A program made the position numbers and the translations under genes. Below the pieces are notes generated by a model. The model worked only from the letters and a program-made list of their open reading frames with translations, was not told the DNA's origin and ran no database searches. From contig CM046339.1 in assembly GCA_025403435.1 (NCBI GenBank), positions 5,664,981 through 5,728,980 on the forward strand: a stretch of 64,000 nucleotides of DNA. Direction: 5' to 3'. Of this stretch, positions 1-11,574 are shown in pieces. The DNA comes from Artocarpus heterophyllus. Its lineage: Eukaryota > Streptophyta > Magnoliopsida > Rosales > Moraceae. Within the stretch, counting starts at the first letter, position 1. Each line of letters starts with the position of its first letter.

Positions 1-1482
1 AATTAATTATGGTTGATTAAATTGTTGTTTAATTATTTATTAATTAATTAATACCGGTTATGGTTCCTTAGAGGTTAGAATGTGTATCTAGGTTTTTCAT
101 GTAATTAGATGGCGGACTATCATCTCCGTCTAGGAATTATTATTTAATTTGTACGAACTTTGTAATTAAATAATTATTCGGAGAAGACGGAACGAGAAGT
201 CGGATCTTGAAGATTGATGATGGCGCCTCCAGGTATTTCCTGAGTCTCTAATTTTGTGTTTTTGAATTGTTGAAAATAAAATTGATGAATTGCATTAAAA
301 TTGTATTTTCTGGATTGAGGGTTTTCTGCTCGGTCGGCATGCCGGACCTCACAGTTCGGCAGGCCGAAGGTCACAGATCGGCAGGCCGGACGTACGGTCC
401 GGCAGGCCGACAGTGGGGCAGAAATTTTGGTGCTCTGCCGGCAGGCCGAACCTTCATGTTCGGCAGGCCGAACCACCATGATCGGCAGACCGATCACCTA
501 GATCGGCCTGCCGACAGAGAGCATCCAGGTGTCCAGAAAAGGTGCAATTTTTGGTGCAGTTTTAATTTTATTTTTGGGACGATTCTGAGAAACATTAAAT
601 TTGGATATGACCGGAAATATGAAATGTTCGATTCATACGGGATTGAGGACTTGAAGATGGATATTACATGAAGAAGGATACAGCTTGAGGATTCAAGGAT
701 GAAGAATCGATAAATGTCTCGATTATTCTCTTGTAATCTTAGTTTTTTCTATTCTCTAGGGTGGAACCATAATATTACGGTTATTATTATTATGCTTGTA
801 GCTTTGCTTGATTGCTTTGCTTGTCTGCATTATAATATGATTTACCATGTATATTGATAACATGTCATATAGAATAGGGAGTGCCGCTCATATTAAAATT
901 GTTCATGCATAATTTTAAAATAAAACCTTGACTTCAAAAGATTGAGTGGGAGAAGGTTTTCGAAGAGAGAACCTAAGGCCTCCATCGTTGGTCCATAGGA
1001 AGAACATGATGGTCCCAACCCCTAGGAAGGGATTTCTATTATGTACCAGATTGGATCTCTAAAATGATAAGGTATTTTAGTATGATTTATGGTTGCACAC
1101 CCCTAGGTGGTGATTATAAATCATGGATAAAATATTGAAACGGTGGTTATACACTCACGTTAATTTTATTATTAACCTCCCCTAGGAGCTCTGTTAATAA
1201 AATTAATGGCCAAAGAAACGATTATTAGTATATGCTGGATCATACGGGTCCTGGATGGCATATATTAATCAGGAGGGGATCCGTGTTCCTGATTGAATTT
1301 GGCATGACTCCCCTAGGAGCTTGTTGAATTCTGAGTTGGGAATTATCGTTGTAAGGTTGTGATATTTTCAAGGTTTTGACACATAAACACATTTGTATGA
1401 TTTTACATGATTGTGTTATCTTACTAAATTATTAAATATGTTTGCTTATGTTTGGTATATGATTCTTTATTGTAGATTGAAA
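1..1482 (+). other. 5' leader of Copia A
   Basis: About 1.5 kb with no credible long coding frame between the (unseen) primer binding site and the gag start at 1483. It holds a GC-rich palindrome array at 334-514, a stretch rich in short CCCCTAGG-type repeats at about 1018-1320, and several upstream ATGs. The bases just before the gag ATG (pyrimidine-rich, ending TTGTAG at about 1475) look like a splice acceptor; see the separate finding. The short open frames across 174-671 on both strands come from the GC-rich array and I do not regard them as genes. Confidence 0.8.
334..514 (+). repeat. Phased palindrome array in Copia A leader (8 units)
   Basis: Eight units of the 14-bp imperfect palindrome TTCGGCAGGCCGAA and variants start at 334, 355, 377, 398, 437, 459, 481 and 502. 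The intervals are 21, 22, 21, 39, 22, 22 and 21 bp. The core CGGC..GCCG is nearly constant, whereas the outer arm bases vary, often symmetrically: TT/AA at 355 and 459, AT/AT at 481, GT/AC at 398. Most units have the central AG orientation; the unit at 334 has AT and the last (502) has CT. Function unknown. Confidence 0.9.
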
Positions 1483-4400
1483 ATGTCTAAAAACGCTTTA
1501 TCATCGATACTTGACAAAAACCAATTAACCGGTGAGAACTATAATGATTGGAAACGGAACCTGGACATCGTCCTATCCTTTGAGAAACTGAAATATGTAC
1601 TGACAACTCCTTGTCCTCCCGAGCCTACGGGAGACTCAAGTAATGAGCAATTCCAAGCGTTCGAACGCTGGAAAGATGCTAATGATCAGGCCCGCTGCTA
1701 TGTTATGGCTAGCATGAACAACGTGCTGCAGGCTCAACATCAGGATTATGAGACTGCGAAGCAGATCTTGGATAATCTTGAGGATATGTTTGGAGGCCAG
1801 GCCATAACAAAGCGGCAAGGGGCGCTTCGGAAACTCTTAAACTGTAGACAGAGACCGGGGACATCTGTAAAGGAGCACATGATGTTGGTCATGGGTTACC
1901 TCGCTGAGGCTCAAACCAATGGAGCCGACATCGATGCTGAAACTCAGATGACTATGGTCTTTGAGACTCTGTCTAAGGAATTTATTCCGTTTAGAGCTAC
2001 TTTTAATTTGAGCAATAGACGGGATATGACCTTGACAGAACTGATGAAACAGTTACAGGAGTTTGAACTGCTGATCAGGGAGTCTCCTGCTGGTGGAGAG
2101 GCCAATATGGTAGCTGCTTCTGGTTCCAATCCTAACTCTGGGAATGGAAAGAAGCAACGGGCCAAGAGTGGTAAGTCTTCTATTCCTATTGCTACCAAGA
2201 GCAAGAAGAAAAAGAAGAAGAACCCAAAGAAGCTTAAGTGCTTCTTTTGTGGTAAGGTCGGGCATATAAAGAAGCATTGCAAGGACTTCCTTTCCAAGGG
2301 AGGTAGGTGTGATCTTCTATATTTAGAAACTTGTTTGGTTGAGGAATCCAGTGACATTTGGGTCATAGATTCTGGTGCAACTAATCATGTTTGTGTTTCT
2401 CTGCAGGGATTCAAAGAAACGAGAAGTCTACTTCGTGAAGACTTAACGCTTCGGATGGGCGATGGATCCTTGGTCTCAGCGGAAGCAGTGGGAGATGTCC
2501 ATCTTTATTTTGATAATTATAGGAATTTAATTTTGCGAGATTGTTTTTATGTTCCTAAATTTAAAAGGAATTTAATTTCTGTATCTTCTTTATTTAAAGA
2601 CTCCTACGTGGTATCTTTTAATGAAAAAGTGGTGATTCGTAAAAACAAATCTTTTATCTGTTCTGGATGGATGCAAAATAATCTATATTTTATCAAACCT
2701 AAGATGGACTTATTGCTTAATGCTGAGATAAATGATAATGACTCAAAAAGACTTAAAACTTCTCACTCTAATAAGACTTATCTTTGGCATTTGCGCCTTG
2801 GCCATATTAACCTGAATAGGATTCAAAAGTTGGTAAGGGATGGACCTTTAAGTCACTTAAAGGTGGAATCTATACCTCAATGTGAGTCTTGTTTGGAGGG
2901 TAAAATGACCAAAAGACCATACGGGTCTAAGGGCAATAGGGCCGAAGGGGTTCTAGAACTTGTGCATAGTGATGTTTGCGGACCGATGAACATCCGGGCA
3001 CGAGGAGGGTATGAGTACTTCGTCACTTTTATTGACGATTACTCAAGATATGGGTATGTGTACCTAATGCACCACAAAAGCGAAACTTATGATAAGTTCA
3101 GGGAGTTTCGGGCTGAAGTGGAAAAGCAATTGGGTAGACCCATAAAGGCACTTCGATCTGATCGAGGTGGGGAATACCTTTCTGATGAGTTCTTGGGACA
3201 CTTGTTAGAGAATGGGATTTTATCCCATTTGACTGCGCCGGGCACTCCGCAGCAGAATGGCGTAGCAGAGAGAAGGAATAGGACTTTGTTGGACATGATT
3301 CGGTCCATGATGAGTTATTCATCATTGCCTTTATCCTTTTGGGGATATGCACTACAAACCGCATGTTATCTTTTGAACAATGTGCCTTCAAAATCGGTCC
3401 CTAAAACTCCTCACGAGTTGTGGACAAGACGGAAGACATCCTTAAACCATATTCGCATATGGGGATGTCCAGCTCATGTCCTGTTTAAGGATCCGAATAA
3501 GTTGGAAGCACGTTCAGAAGTTTGCGTGTTTGTAGGATATCCAAAAGGGACTAAAGGGGGTTATTTTTATAACCCAAAGGAAAATAAAGTCGTGGTTTCA
3601 ACTAATGCAACTTTCCTTGAGGAGAGTTACATGAACGACTTTAAACCTCAAAGCAAAGTGGTGCTTGAGGAGTTGAGGGGTAATCCGTTTACTCCGGAGG
3701 TTCCGAACGAAACCATTCCGATCGGTGTAGAAAAACCAAACAAACCTGAACAACAACCACAGGGGCTTCGGCGTAGTGGGAGGATCGGGCGTCAACCTGA
3801 GAGGTATATGTTCAATGGGGAGGTCTTTTTGGCTGAACCGGATGAACATGACAGGGATCCTTATACTTACGCAGAAGCTATGGAGGATGTTGATTCAAGA
3901 CTCTGGACAGAGGCCATGAACATTGAGATGAAGTCTATGGAGACTAATCGGGTCTGGGAGCTTGTGGATCTTCCCGAAGGGGTAAAACCCATAGGGTGTA
4001 AGTGGATCTACAAGAGGAAAAGAGGAGTGGATGGAAAGGTCGAAACCTTTAAGGCTAGACTGGTAGCTAAGGGTTATACGCAAAAGGAAGGAATCGATTA
4101 TGAGGAAACCTTTTCGCCTGTAGCCATGCTTAAGTCCATCCGGATTCTCTTGTCCATAGCTGCCGCTCTCGACTACGAGATTTGGCAGATGGATGTCAAG
4201 ACGGCTTTTCTAAATGGCTATCTTGATGAGTCCATTTATATGGAACAACCAGACGGGTTCAAGGTCGCGGGTCAAGAGGGTAAGGTTTGTAAGTTGCTAA
4301 AGTCTATTTATGGACTTAAGCAGGCTTCTCGTTCTTGGAACATAAGATTTGATCAAGTGATCAAGACTTATGGGTTCTCACAAAATGTGGATGAACCATG

Positions 4401-5436
4401 TGTTTACAAACACATTAAGAATGGGAAGGTGGTTTTTCTACTACTCTATGTAGATGACATTCTGCTAATTGGCAATGACGTTGGGGCGTTGTCATCGGTC
4501 AAATTATGGTTGACCAAGCAGTTTGACATGAAGGACTTGGGTGAGGCTAATTTTGTTCTCGGTATCCAGATCTTGCGGGATAGGAAGAACAAAATGATAG
4601 CTTTGTCACAGGCCGGCTACATAGATAAAATTCTCAGGAGGTTTGCAATGCAGGATTCCAAGAAAGGTGGGCAACCATCTAGGTCTGGAATTACTCTTTC
4701 TAAGAAAGACTCTCCAAAGTCTTATGAAGAAAGAGAATACATGAAGAAGGTGCCTTATGCTTCGGCAGTGGGTAGTCTCATGTATGCCATGCTTTGCACT
4801 CGACCGGATATTAGCTATGCGGTCGGGATTGTGAGTCGATTTCAGGCGGATCCAGGACCGAACCATTGGGTTGCGGTAAAGCATATTTTCAAGTACCTGA
4901 GAAGGACTCGAGGGTATATGCTTGTGTATTCGGGTGAGGATTTAACTCCTCTAGGATACACTGATTCGGATTTTCAATCCTGCCTGGATTCTAGGAAATC
5001 GACTTCAGGGTTTGTGTTTACTCTGGGTGGCGGTGCCATCAGTTGGAGAAGTGCGAAGCAAGATTGCACTTCGGATTCAACGATGGAGGCCGAGTATGTG
5101 GCGGCTAGTGATGCTTCGAAAGAAGCAGTGTGGCTCCGCAAGTTCCTTGGGGATCTTGAGGTAGTTCCTGGTATGGATAAAGCGGTATCACTGTACTGTG
5201 ATAACAGTGCGGCGGTAGCTAATGCTAAGGAACCAAGATTTCACAAGAAGAGTAAGCATATTGATCGGAAGTATCATGTGATAAAGGACTTCGTTGAGAG
5301 CGGGCATGTCACGGTGTGCAAGATCGCGTCAGAGGACAATTTAGCTGATCCATTTACGAAGACACTTTCTGGGAGAGTCTTCGAAAGGCATGTGGAAGCT
5401 ATGGGGATGCGAAATTTGCAGTATTTACTCACTTAG
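1483..5436 (+). CDS. Copia gag-pol polyprotein, intact
   Basis: One uninterrupted frame of 1317 residues from the ATG at 1483 (context AAAATGTC); the frame is open upstream to 1411, but the conserved gag N-terminus MSKNALSS starts at 1483. Numbering from there: gag; CCHC zinc knuckle C253-C256-H261-C266 after a lysine-rich stretch; aspartic protease DSG 296-298; integrase zinc module H436/H441/C467/C470; integrase catalytic D497, D560, E596; reverse transcriptase with D904 (QMDVKTAF) and YVDD 989-992; RNase H with D1161, E1202, D1240. The order protease-integrase-RT-RNase H defines Ty1/copia. All catalytic residues are present, so it could supply a full set of enzymes for cytoplasmic reverse transcription and nuclear integration. 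It ends 14 bp before the 3' LTR. Confidence 0.95.
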   Translation: MSKNALSSILDKNQLTGENYNDWKRNLDIVLSFEKLKYVLTTPCPPEPTGDSSNEQFQAFERWKDANDQARCYVMASMNNVLQAQHQDYETAKQILDNLEDMFGGQAITKRQGALRKLLNCRQRPGTSVKEHMMLVMGYLAEAQTNGADIDAETQMTMVFETLSKEFIPFRATFNLSNRRDMTLTELMKQLQEFELLIRESPAGGEANMVAASGSNPNSGNGKKQRAKSGKSSIPIATKSKKKKKKNPKKLKCFFCGKVGHIKKHCKDFLSKGGRCDLLYLETCLVEESSDIWVIDSGATNHVCVSLQGFKETRSLLREDLTLRMGDGSLVSAEAVGDVHLYFDNYRNLILRDCFYVPKFKRNLISVSSLFKDSYVVSFNEKVVIRKNKSFICSGWMQNNLYFIKPKMDLLLNAEINDNDSKRLKTSHSNKTYLWHLRLGHINLNRIQKLVRDGPLSHLKVESIPQCESCLEGKMTKRPYGSKGNRAEGVLELVHSDVCGPMNIRARGGYEYFVTFIDDYSRYGYVYLMHHKSETYDKFREFRAEVEKQLGRPIKALRSDRGGEYLSDEFLGHLLENGILSHLTAPGTPQQNGVAERRNRTLLDMIRSMMSYSSLPLSFWGYALQTACYLLNNVPSKSVPKTPHELWTRRKTSLNHIRIWGCPAHVLFKDPNKLEARSEVCVFVGYPKGTKGGYFYNPKENKVVVSTNATFLEESYMNDFKPQSKVVLEELRGNPFTPEVPNETIPIGVEKPNKPEQQPQGLRRSGRIGRQPERYMFNGEVFLAEPDEHDRDPYTYAEAMEDVDSRLWTEAMNIEMKSMETNRVWELVDLPEGVKPIGCKWIYKRKRGVDGKVETFKARLVAKGYTQKEGIDYEETFSPVAMLKSIRILLSIAAALDYEIWQMDVKTAFLNGYLDESIYMEQPDGFKVAGQEGKVCKLLKSIYGLKQASRSWNIRFDQVIKTYGFSQNVDEPCVYKHIKNGKVVFLLLYVDDILLIGNDVGALSSVKLWLTKQFDMKDLGEANFVLGIQILRDRKNKMIALSQAGYIDKILRRFAMQDSKKGGQPSRSGITLSKKDSPKSYEEREYMKKVPYASAVGSLMYAMLCTRPDISYAVGIVSRFQADPGPNHWVAVKHIFKYLRRTRGYMLVYSGEDLTPLGYTDSDFQSCLDSRKSTSGFVFTLGGGAISWRSAKQDCTSDSTMEAEYVAASDASKEAVWLRKFLGDLEVVPGMDKAVSLYCDNSAAVANAKEPRFHKKSKHIDRKYHVIKDFVESGHVTVCKIASEDNLADPFTKTLSGRVFERHVEAMGMRNLQYLLT

Positions 5437-5439
5437 TGC

Positions 5440-5450
5440 AAGTGGGAGAT
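5440..5450 (+). other. Polypurine tract of Copia A
   Basis: AAGTGGGAGAT directly precedes the TGTTAG start of the 3' LTR, the expected position of the plus-strand primer. The same tract precedes the 3' LTRs of Copia B and C. Confidence 0.85.
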
Positions 5451-6887
5451 TGTTAGACATGTATGCTCTAAGGAGTAAAAATGTAATACGTTTTTGGAGA
5501 CATTTTTATCAATAAAGAATTTATTCATTTATATATACCAAATATTGTCCTCTTTACGTTCATATTCGTTGAATGTATGATAAGCAAACAGTAGTCTGAG
5601 ACTGTCAGTCTAAACCTTAAGAGTTGGGCATATGATGGGATGATTATGCGGTAGACACGACTCTTAAGGTGATGGTCTAAAATATATGATCCGCAATCGA
5701 GGGAATAAAGTTGGGCGCTTTATTCATGTAAAGATTGTTATGTTGTCTATATCCCTTTTGGGAGATGGTTTGTCTTGGCCATCGGAGTTGGACTCCGTGA
5801 ATAGAAACATTGGCGCGTTGTCATAGGTGACGATGTGTTGGATCGGGACATAAAGTGAATTGATTTGGATTAATAATTCTGTCTTGGCAAATCGATTCAC
5901 TTTAGACAGTCGTTTGTATTGTATCTTAATCCTGAGATGAATAATGGGCCCGTTGTCTCGACTTGTGTCTTTTGATGTACCAATGGGTGACTCCCACATC
6001 TCTATAGTGGCATGCATGCCGGTACGTTGGAGGCATGACTCTTGATAGCGTAGACTTGTTATTCATAGATATGGAATCCATAGCTCCTCTTTAGGAGTAA
6101 TGATATCCTCTTATATGCGTTGTCCTGTAATTGGAAAACTGGAGCGCTCAACCATTTGGATACATAGGTGTAACCGAATGGTATACTATCTTTGGATGGT
6201 AAGTTTTCTAATGGTGAGACAATGGAACGTAAGATAAAAATAATCGGGAAGGTAAGACAGAACTTGTCCTTAAGCCGATTATGGATGATCATATGGGGAT
6301 GCGATACACTATGATATGTCATGGAGACTTAGCTACACGAGCTTCGTAATTCTGTAAAGTTCGAGAGTGCAGCTCCAAGCTTTTAGTGGAGTAGCGTTGG
6401 AGTTGATAATTGTGAAATGTATATCTGGGATATTGGGTTTCATAATTATCATGAGCTTGAACTTTATAGGTCCATTTTGGTCCCCTTTGCTAGCTCACAA
6501 AGTCCTGTAACGACACGGCGTGCTTTTCCAATAATTGGTGACTTATGTCGGATTTATCAGATTGGTTTAAAATTTATAAGAATCAAATAATTCATGTCTG
6601 TTTATCGGTTGAATTAATTTTGTAAGAAATTAGTTCAAGATGAACTTGTTGAATTATGGCGTTCGGATAATTCTTGTCTGTTTATCGGTTGTTTTAATTT
6701 TGGACAATTAGAACAAGATAAACTTGTAGAATTATTTTGAATTGATTTATTTTCTTAGAGATTATCTTGATAGAGTTTGTTTTGATCAGATATCTTTTCT
6801 ATTGGGCTATTTGAATCAAAACTGAGACTTTATCCTTTAGAATCTCGGGTGGAAAATAAAAGATTCGCGGAGATTTTTTCTCGGCAG

Positions 6888-6964
6888 TTCGGCCTGCCGA
6901 TCAGAAAGTTCGGCCTGCCGAACTGGCCAGTTCGGCCTGCCTATCTCACAGTTCGGCATGCCGA
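6888..6964 (+). repeat. Phased palindrome array in U3 of Copia A (4 units)
   Basis: Units start at 6888, 6909, 6931 and 6952 (spacing 21, 22, 21 bp). Three have the form TTCGGCCTGCCGAA, the reverse complement of most leader units; the fourth has a central AT. The array ends 120 bp upstream of the TATA box, a plausible place for an enhancer or repressor site. The same four units at the same spacing occur in Copia C and, decayed, in Copia B. Confidence 0.9.
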
Positions 6965-7083
6965 CCGCGACAGCTAAGATTACGCGTTTTTCACGCGTAT
7001 CTTATCAGATATTGATCCGAACTTGATTCTGTTTCGATTTTTGAGACCTAATCTGATATGGACTGACCCCAAGGACCAATAGG

Positions 7084-7091
7084 TATAAAAA
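7084..7091 (+). promoter_or_regulatory. TATA box of Copia A LTR promoter
   Basis: TATAAAAA followed by a purine-rich GGGAGTGAG. The equivalent positions are 45853 and 53581 in the two LTRs of Copia C and 13207 (TATATAAA) in Copia B. Transcription would be expected to start some 25-35 bp downstream. The call rests on sequence match and position. Confidence 0.65.
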
Positions 7092-7483
7092 GGGAGTGAG
7101 TCTAATGATTTACTCAGATCAATTTGAGAGATTAAGAGTGATACTCTTCTAGTGAGCATCTGAAAACTCCCTGAGAGCTTTTGTTCACAAATCACGAACA
7201 CTAGCTTTGGGTTCTCTCTATTGGTTGGAAGGAGAGTCACCGGTGGAAGAGCTGTACGTGTGAGCCCACACTCACTCCGGTTGTGGATAGAGAATAGCAA
7301 AGAAGACCAGTTGGTTGAGGCTCTTCTGGAACGTTACTTCTCTACACAGGTCGCGGAGGTTCTTCGGCACACTGAGGTTAGTAAGATCTGTTTAATTTAT
7401 ACATATAACATGTCATACTTGTATTTTGGAAAATACTCTGATGAAAAATTTTTAAAATTCCGCTGCGCACTTTGTTTCCAACA

Positions 7484-10400
7484 GTTCTATCCTTTGAGAA
7501 ACTAAAATATATACTGACAACCCCCTGTCCTCCCGAGCCTACAGGAGACTCAACTAATGAGCAATTCCAAGCGTATGCTCGCTGGAAAGATGCTAATGAT
7601 CAAGCCTGTTGCTATGTTATGGCTAGCATGAATAACGTGCTGCAGGCTCAACATCAAGAGTATGAGACTACAAAGCAGATCTAGGATAATCTTAAAGATA
7701 TCCTTTGAGAAACTGAAATATATACTGACAACCCCCTGTCCTCCCGAGCCTACAGGAGACTCAACTAATGAGCAATTCCAAGCGTATGCTCGCTGGAAAG
7801 ATGCTAATGATCAGGCCTGTTGCTATGTTATGGCTAGCATGAATAACGTGCTGCAGGCTCAACATCAAGATTATGAGACTACAAAGCAGATCTAGGATAA
7901 TCTTAAAGATATGTTTGGAGGCCAAGCCATAACAAAGCGGCAAGGGGCGCTTTGAAAACTTCTAAACTGTAGACAGAGGCCAGGGACATCTATAAAGGAG
8001 CATATGATGTTGGTCATAGGTTATCTCGCTGAGGCTCAAACCAATGGAGCCGACATCGATGCTGAAACTCAGATGACTATGGTCTTTGAAACACTGTCAA
8101 AGGAATTTATTCTGTTTAGAGCTACATTTAATTTAAGCAATAGACGGGATATGACCTTGACAGAACTGGTGAAACAGTTACAGGAGTTCAAACTACTGAT
8201 CAGGGAGTCTCCTACGGGTGGAGAGGCCAAGATGGTAGCTGCTTCTGGTTCCAATCGTAACTCTAGGAATGGAAAGAAGCAACGGGCCAAGAGCGGGAAG
8301 TCTTTTATTCCTGCTGGCACTAAGATCAAGAAGAAGAAGAAGAAGAACCCAAAGAAGCTTAAGTGCTTCTTCTGTGGGAAGGTCGGGCATATCAAGAAGC
8401 ATTGCGAGGACTTCCTTTCCAAAGGAGGTAGGTGTGATCTTCTATATTTAGAAACTTGTTTGGTTGAGGAATCTAGTGACATTTGGGTCATAGATTCTAG
8501 TGTAACTAATCATGTTTGTGTTTCTCTGCAGGGGTTAAAAGAAACGAGAAGTCTACTATATAAGGACTTCACGCTTCGGATGAGCGATGGATCCTTGGTC
8601 TCAGCGGAAGCAGTGGGAGACGTCTATCTTTATTTTGATAATTATAGGAATTTATTTTTGCAAGATTATTTTTATGTTCCTAAATTTAAAAGGAATTTAA
8701 TTTCTGTATCTTGTTTATTTAAAGACTCCTATTTGGTTTCTTTTAAATATAAAGTGGTGATTCGTAAAAACAAATCTTTTATCTATTCTGGATGGATGCA
8801 AAATAATCTATATTTTTATCAAACCTAAGATGAACTTATTGTTTAATGTTGAGATGAATGATAATAACTCTAAAAGACTTAAAACTTCTCACTCTAATAA
8901 GACTTATCTTTGGCATTTGCGCCTTGGTCATATTAACCTGAATAGGATTCAAAGGTTGGTAAGGGATGGACCTTTAAGTCACTTAAAGGTGGAATCTATA
9001 CCTCAATGTGAATTTTTTTTGGAGGGTAAAATGACCAAAAGACCATTTAGGTCTAAGGGCAATAGGGCCGAAGGGGTTCTAGAACTTGTGCATAGTGATG
9101 TTTGCGGACCGATGAACATCCGGGCACAAGGAGGGTATGAGTACTTTGTCACTTGTATTGACGATTACTCAAGGTATGGATATGTGTATCTGATGCACCA
9201 CAAAAGTGAAGCTTTTGACAAGTTCAGGGAGTTTTGGGCTGAAGTGAAAAAGCAATTAGGTAGACCCATAAAGGCACTTCGATTCGATCGAGGTGGAGAA
9301 TACCTTTTTGATGAGTTCTTAGGACACTTATTAGAGAATGAGATTTTATCGTATTTGACTACGCCGGGCACTCTACAACAGAATGACATAGCAGAGAGAA
9401 GAAATAGGACTTTGTTGGACATGGTCAGGTCCATGATGAGTTATTCATCATTGCCTTTATCCTTTTGGGGATATGCACTACAAACCGCATGTTATCTTTT
9501 GAACAATGTGCCTTCAAAATCGGTCCCTAAAACTCCTCATGAGTTGTGGACGAGTAGGAAGACATCCTCAAACCATATTCACATATGGGGATGGCCGGCT
9601 CATGTCATGTTTAAGGATCCGAATAAGTTGGAAGCACGTTCGGAAGTTTACGTATTTATAGGATATCCAAAAGGGACTAAAGGGGGTTATTTTTATAACC
9701 CAAAGGAACATAAAGTTGTGGTTTCAACTAATGCAAATTTCCTTGAGGAGAGTTACATGGACGACTTTAAACCTCGAAGCAAAGTGGTGCTTGAGGAGTT
9801 CAGTAGTGATCTGATCACTCCGGAGGTTCTGAATGAATCTATTCCAATCAGTGTAGAAAAACCAAACAAACTTGAACAACATCCTTAGGGGCTTCAGTGC
9901 AATGGGAGGATTGGGCGTCAACCTAAGAGGTATATGTTCAATGGAGAGGTCTTCTTGGCTGAATCGGATGAACATGATAGGGATCCCTATACTTACGCAG
10001 AAGCTATGGAGAATGTTGATTCAAAACTCTGGACAGAGGCCATGAACATAGAGATGAAGTCTATAGAGACTAATCAGATCTAGGAGCTTGTGGCTCTTCC
10101 CGAAGGGGTAAAACCTATAGGGTGTAAGGGGATCTACAAGAGGAAAAGAGGAGTGAATGGAAAGGTCAAAACCTTTAAGGCTAGACTGGTAATTAAGAGT
10201 TATACGCAAAAGGAAGGAATCGATTATGAGGAAACCTTTTCATCTGTAGCTACGATTAAGTCCATCCGGATTCTCTTGTCCATAGCTGCCGCTCTCGACT
10301 ATGAGATTTGACAAATGGATGTCAAGAAGGCTTTTCTTAATGGCTATCTTGATGAGTCCATTTATATGGAACAACCAGACGGGTTTAAGGTCATGGGTCA

Positions 10401-11552
10401 AGAGGGTAAGGTTTGTAAGCTGTTAAAGTGTATTTATGGACTTGAGTAGGCTTCTCGTTCTTGGAACATAAGATTTGATCAGGTGATCAAGACTTATGGG
10501 TTCTCACAAAATGTGGATGAACCATGTGTTTACAAACACATAAAAGGATGGGAATGTGGTTTTTCTACTACTCTATGTAGATGACATTTTGCTAATTGGC
10601 AATGACATTGGGGCATTGTCATCGTCAAATTATGGTTGACCAAGCAGTTTCACATGAAGGACTTGTGTGAGGCTAATTTTATTCTCGGTATCCAGATCTT
10701 TTAGGATATGAAGAACAAAATGATAGCTTTGTCCCAAGCCGGCTACATAGATAAAATTCTCAGGAGGTTTGCAACGTAGGATTCCAAGAAAGGTGGGCAA
10801 CCATCTAGGTCTGGAATTACTCTTTTTAAGAAAGACTCTCCAAAGTCTTATGAAGAAAGAGAATACATGAAGAAGGTGCCTTATGCTTCTGTAGTGGGTA
10901 GTCTCATGTATGCCATGCTTTGCACACGACCAGATATTAGTTATGCGGTCGGGATTGTAAGTCGATTTCAGGCAGATCTAGGACCAAACCATTGGGTTGC
11001 GGTAAAGCATATTTTCAAGTACCTGAGAAGGATTTGAGGGTATATGCTTGTATATTTGGGTGAGGACTCAACTCTTCTAGGATATACTAACTCGGATTTT
11101 CAATCCTGTCTGGATTCTAGGAAATTGACTTTAGATTTTGTGTTTACTTTGGGTGGCAGTGTCATCAGTTGGAGAAGTGCTAAGCAAGATTACACTTCGG
11201 ATTCAACGATGGAGGCTAAGTATGTGGTAGCTAGTGATGCTTCGAAAGAAGCAGTGTGGCTTCGTAAGTTCCTTAGGGATCTTGAGGTAGTTTCTAATAT
11301 GGATAAAGCGGTATCACTGTATGTGATAATAGTGCGGTGGTAGCTAATGCTAAGGAACCAAGATTTCACAAGAAGAGTAAGCATATTGATCGGAAGTATC
11401 ATGTGATAAAGGACTTCATTGAGGGCAGGCAAGTCACGGTGTGCAAGATCACGTCAGAGGACAATTTAGCTGATCCATTCATGAAGACACATACTGAGAG
11501 AGTCTTCGAGAGGCATGTGGAAGCTATGGGGATGCGAGATTTGTCATATTAA
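7484..11552 (+). pseudogene. Copia B gag-pol pseudogene
   Basis: Aligns throughout with the polyprotein of Copia A but is broken. The readable blocks are gag with zinc knuckle and protease (8004-8828), integrase core (8830-9888), a piece of RT (10090-10311) and RNase H (11044-11552). The protease motif is altered (DSS instead of DSG at about 8495), several integrase residues differ, and a frameshift separates the blocks at about 8825. Nonsense codons include TAG at 9886, 10081 and 10447 and TGA at 10308; A has CAG or TGG at these sites. A 211-bp tandem duplication lies in gag. It cannot encode a working polyprotein. Confidence 0.92.
7488..7909 (+). repeat. 211-bp tandem duplication within gag of Copia B
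   Basis: The stretch beginning TATCCTTTGAGAAACT at 7488 recurs at 7699, after which gag continues once past about 7909. The junction shares a few bases (GATAT), as expected of slippage or microhomology-mediated duplication. The two copies differ at about three positions, so the duplication is not brand new. Copia A and C have a single copy here. Confidence 0.9.
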
Positions 11553-11574
11553 CTAATTAATGCAAGTGGGAGAT

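Larger units (their letters stand above)
1..7483 (+). mobile_element. Ty1/copia LTR retrotransposon A (5' LTR outside window)
   Basis: Contains leader, one long gag-pol frame, polypurine tract and a complete 3' LTR in the order expected of a Ty1/copia element. The first bases of the window match the leader of Copia C about 235 bp after that element's 5' LTR, so only the 5' LTR and primer binding site are missing. The element ends in CAACA at 7483 and the next base is already gag of a second, diverged copia, so A is inserted in Copia B. GTTCT (7484-7488) is the probable target duplication, but its partner is outside the window. The RT and RNase H resemble the Tork/TAR/Angela group; that clade call is tentative. 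Confidence 0.95.
5451..7483 (+). repeat. 3' LTR of Copia A (2033 bp)
   Basis: Starts TGTTAGACATG and ends TTTCCAACA, giving the short inverted termini TGTT/AACA. It is nearly identical to the two LTRs of Copia C, and the same length. It contains a four-unit palindrome array (6888-6964) and a TATA box (7084), so U3 occupies roughly the first 1.65 kb and R-U5 the remaining 0.4 kb. Small open frames on both strands inside it recur in every LTR copy but have no recognisable domain, and I do not call them genes. Confidence 0.95.

Noticed and set aside
334..514. CRISPR-like array
   Set aside because: Units are short palindromes with short, partly similar spacers inside a plant retrotransposon leader. 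There are no cas genes and the DNA is eukaryotic.
174..671. Overlapping open frames on both strands across the leader array, giving repetitive Cys/Arg/Pro-rich peptides
   Set aside because: They follow from a GC-rich, stop-poor palindromic array and recur on both strands of every copy, including inside the Gypsy-2 LTR. No domain and no coding context.
2053..2277. Minus-strand frames inside Copia gag-pol
   Set aside because: Mirror images of conserved coding sequence; they recur at the same place in A, B and C and have no similarity of their own.
5724..6322. Minus-strand frames in the copia LTR (97 and 87 residues)
   Set aside because: Conserved between copies only because the LTRs are nearly identical. 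No domain, no promoter context, and the decayed LTR of Copia B does not keep them intact.
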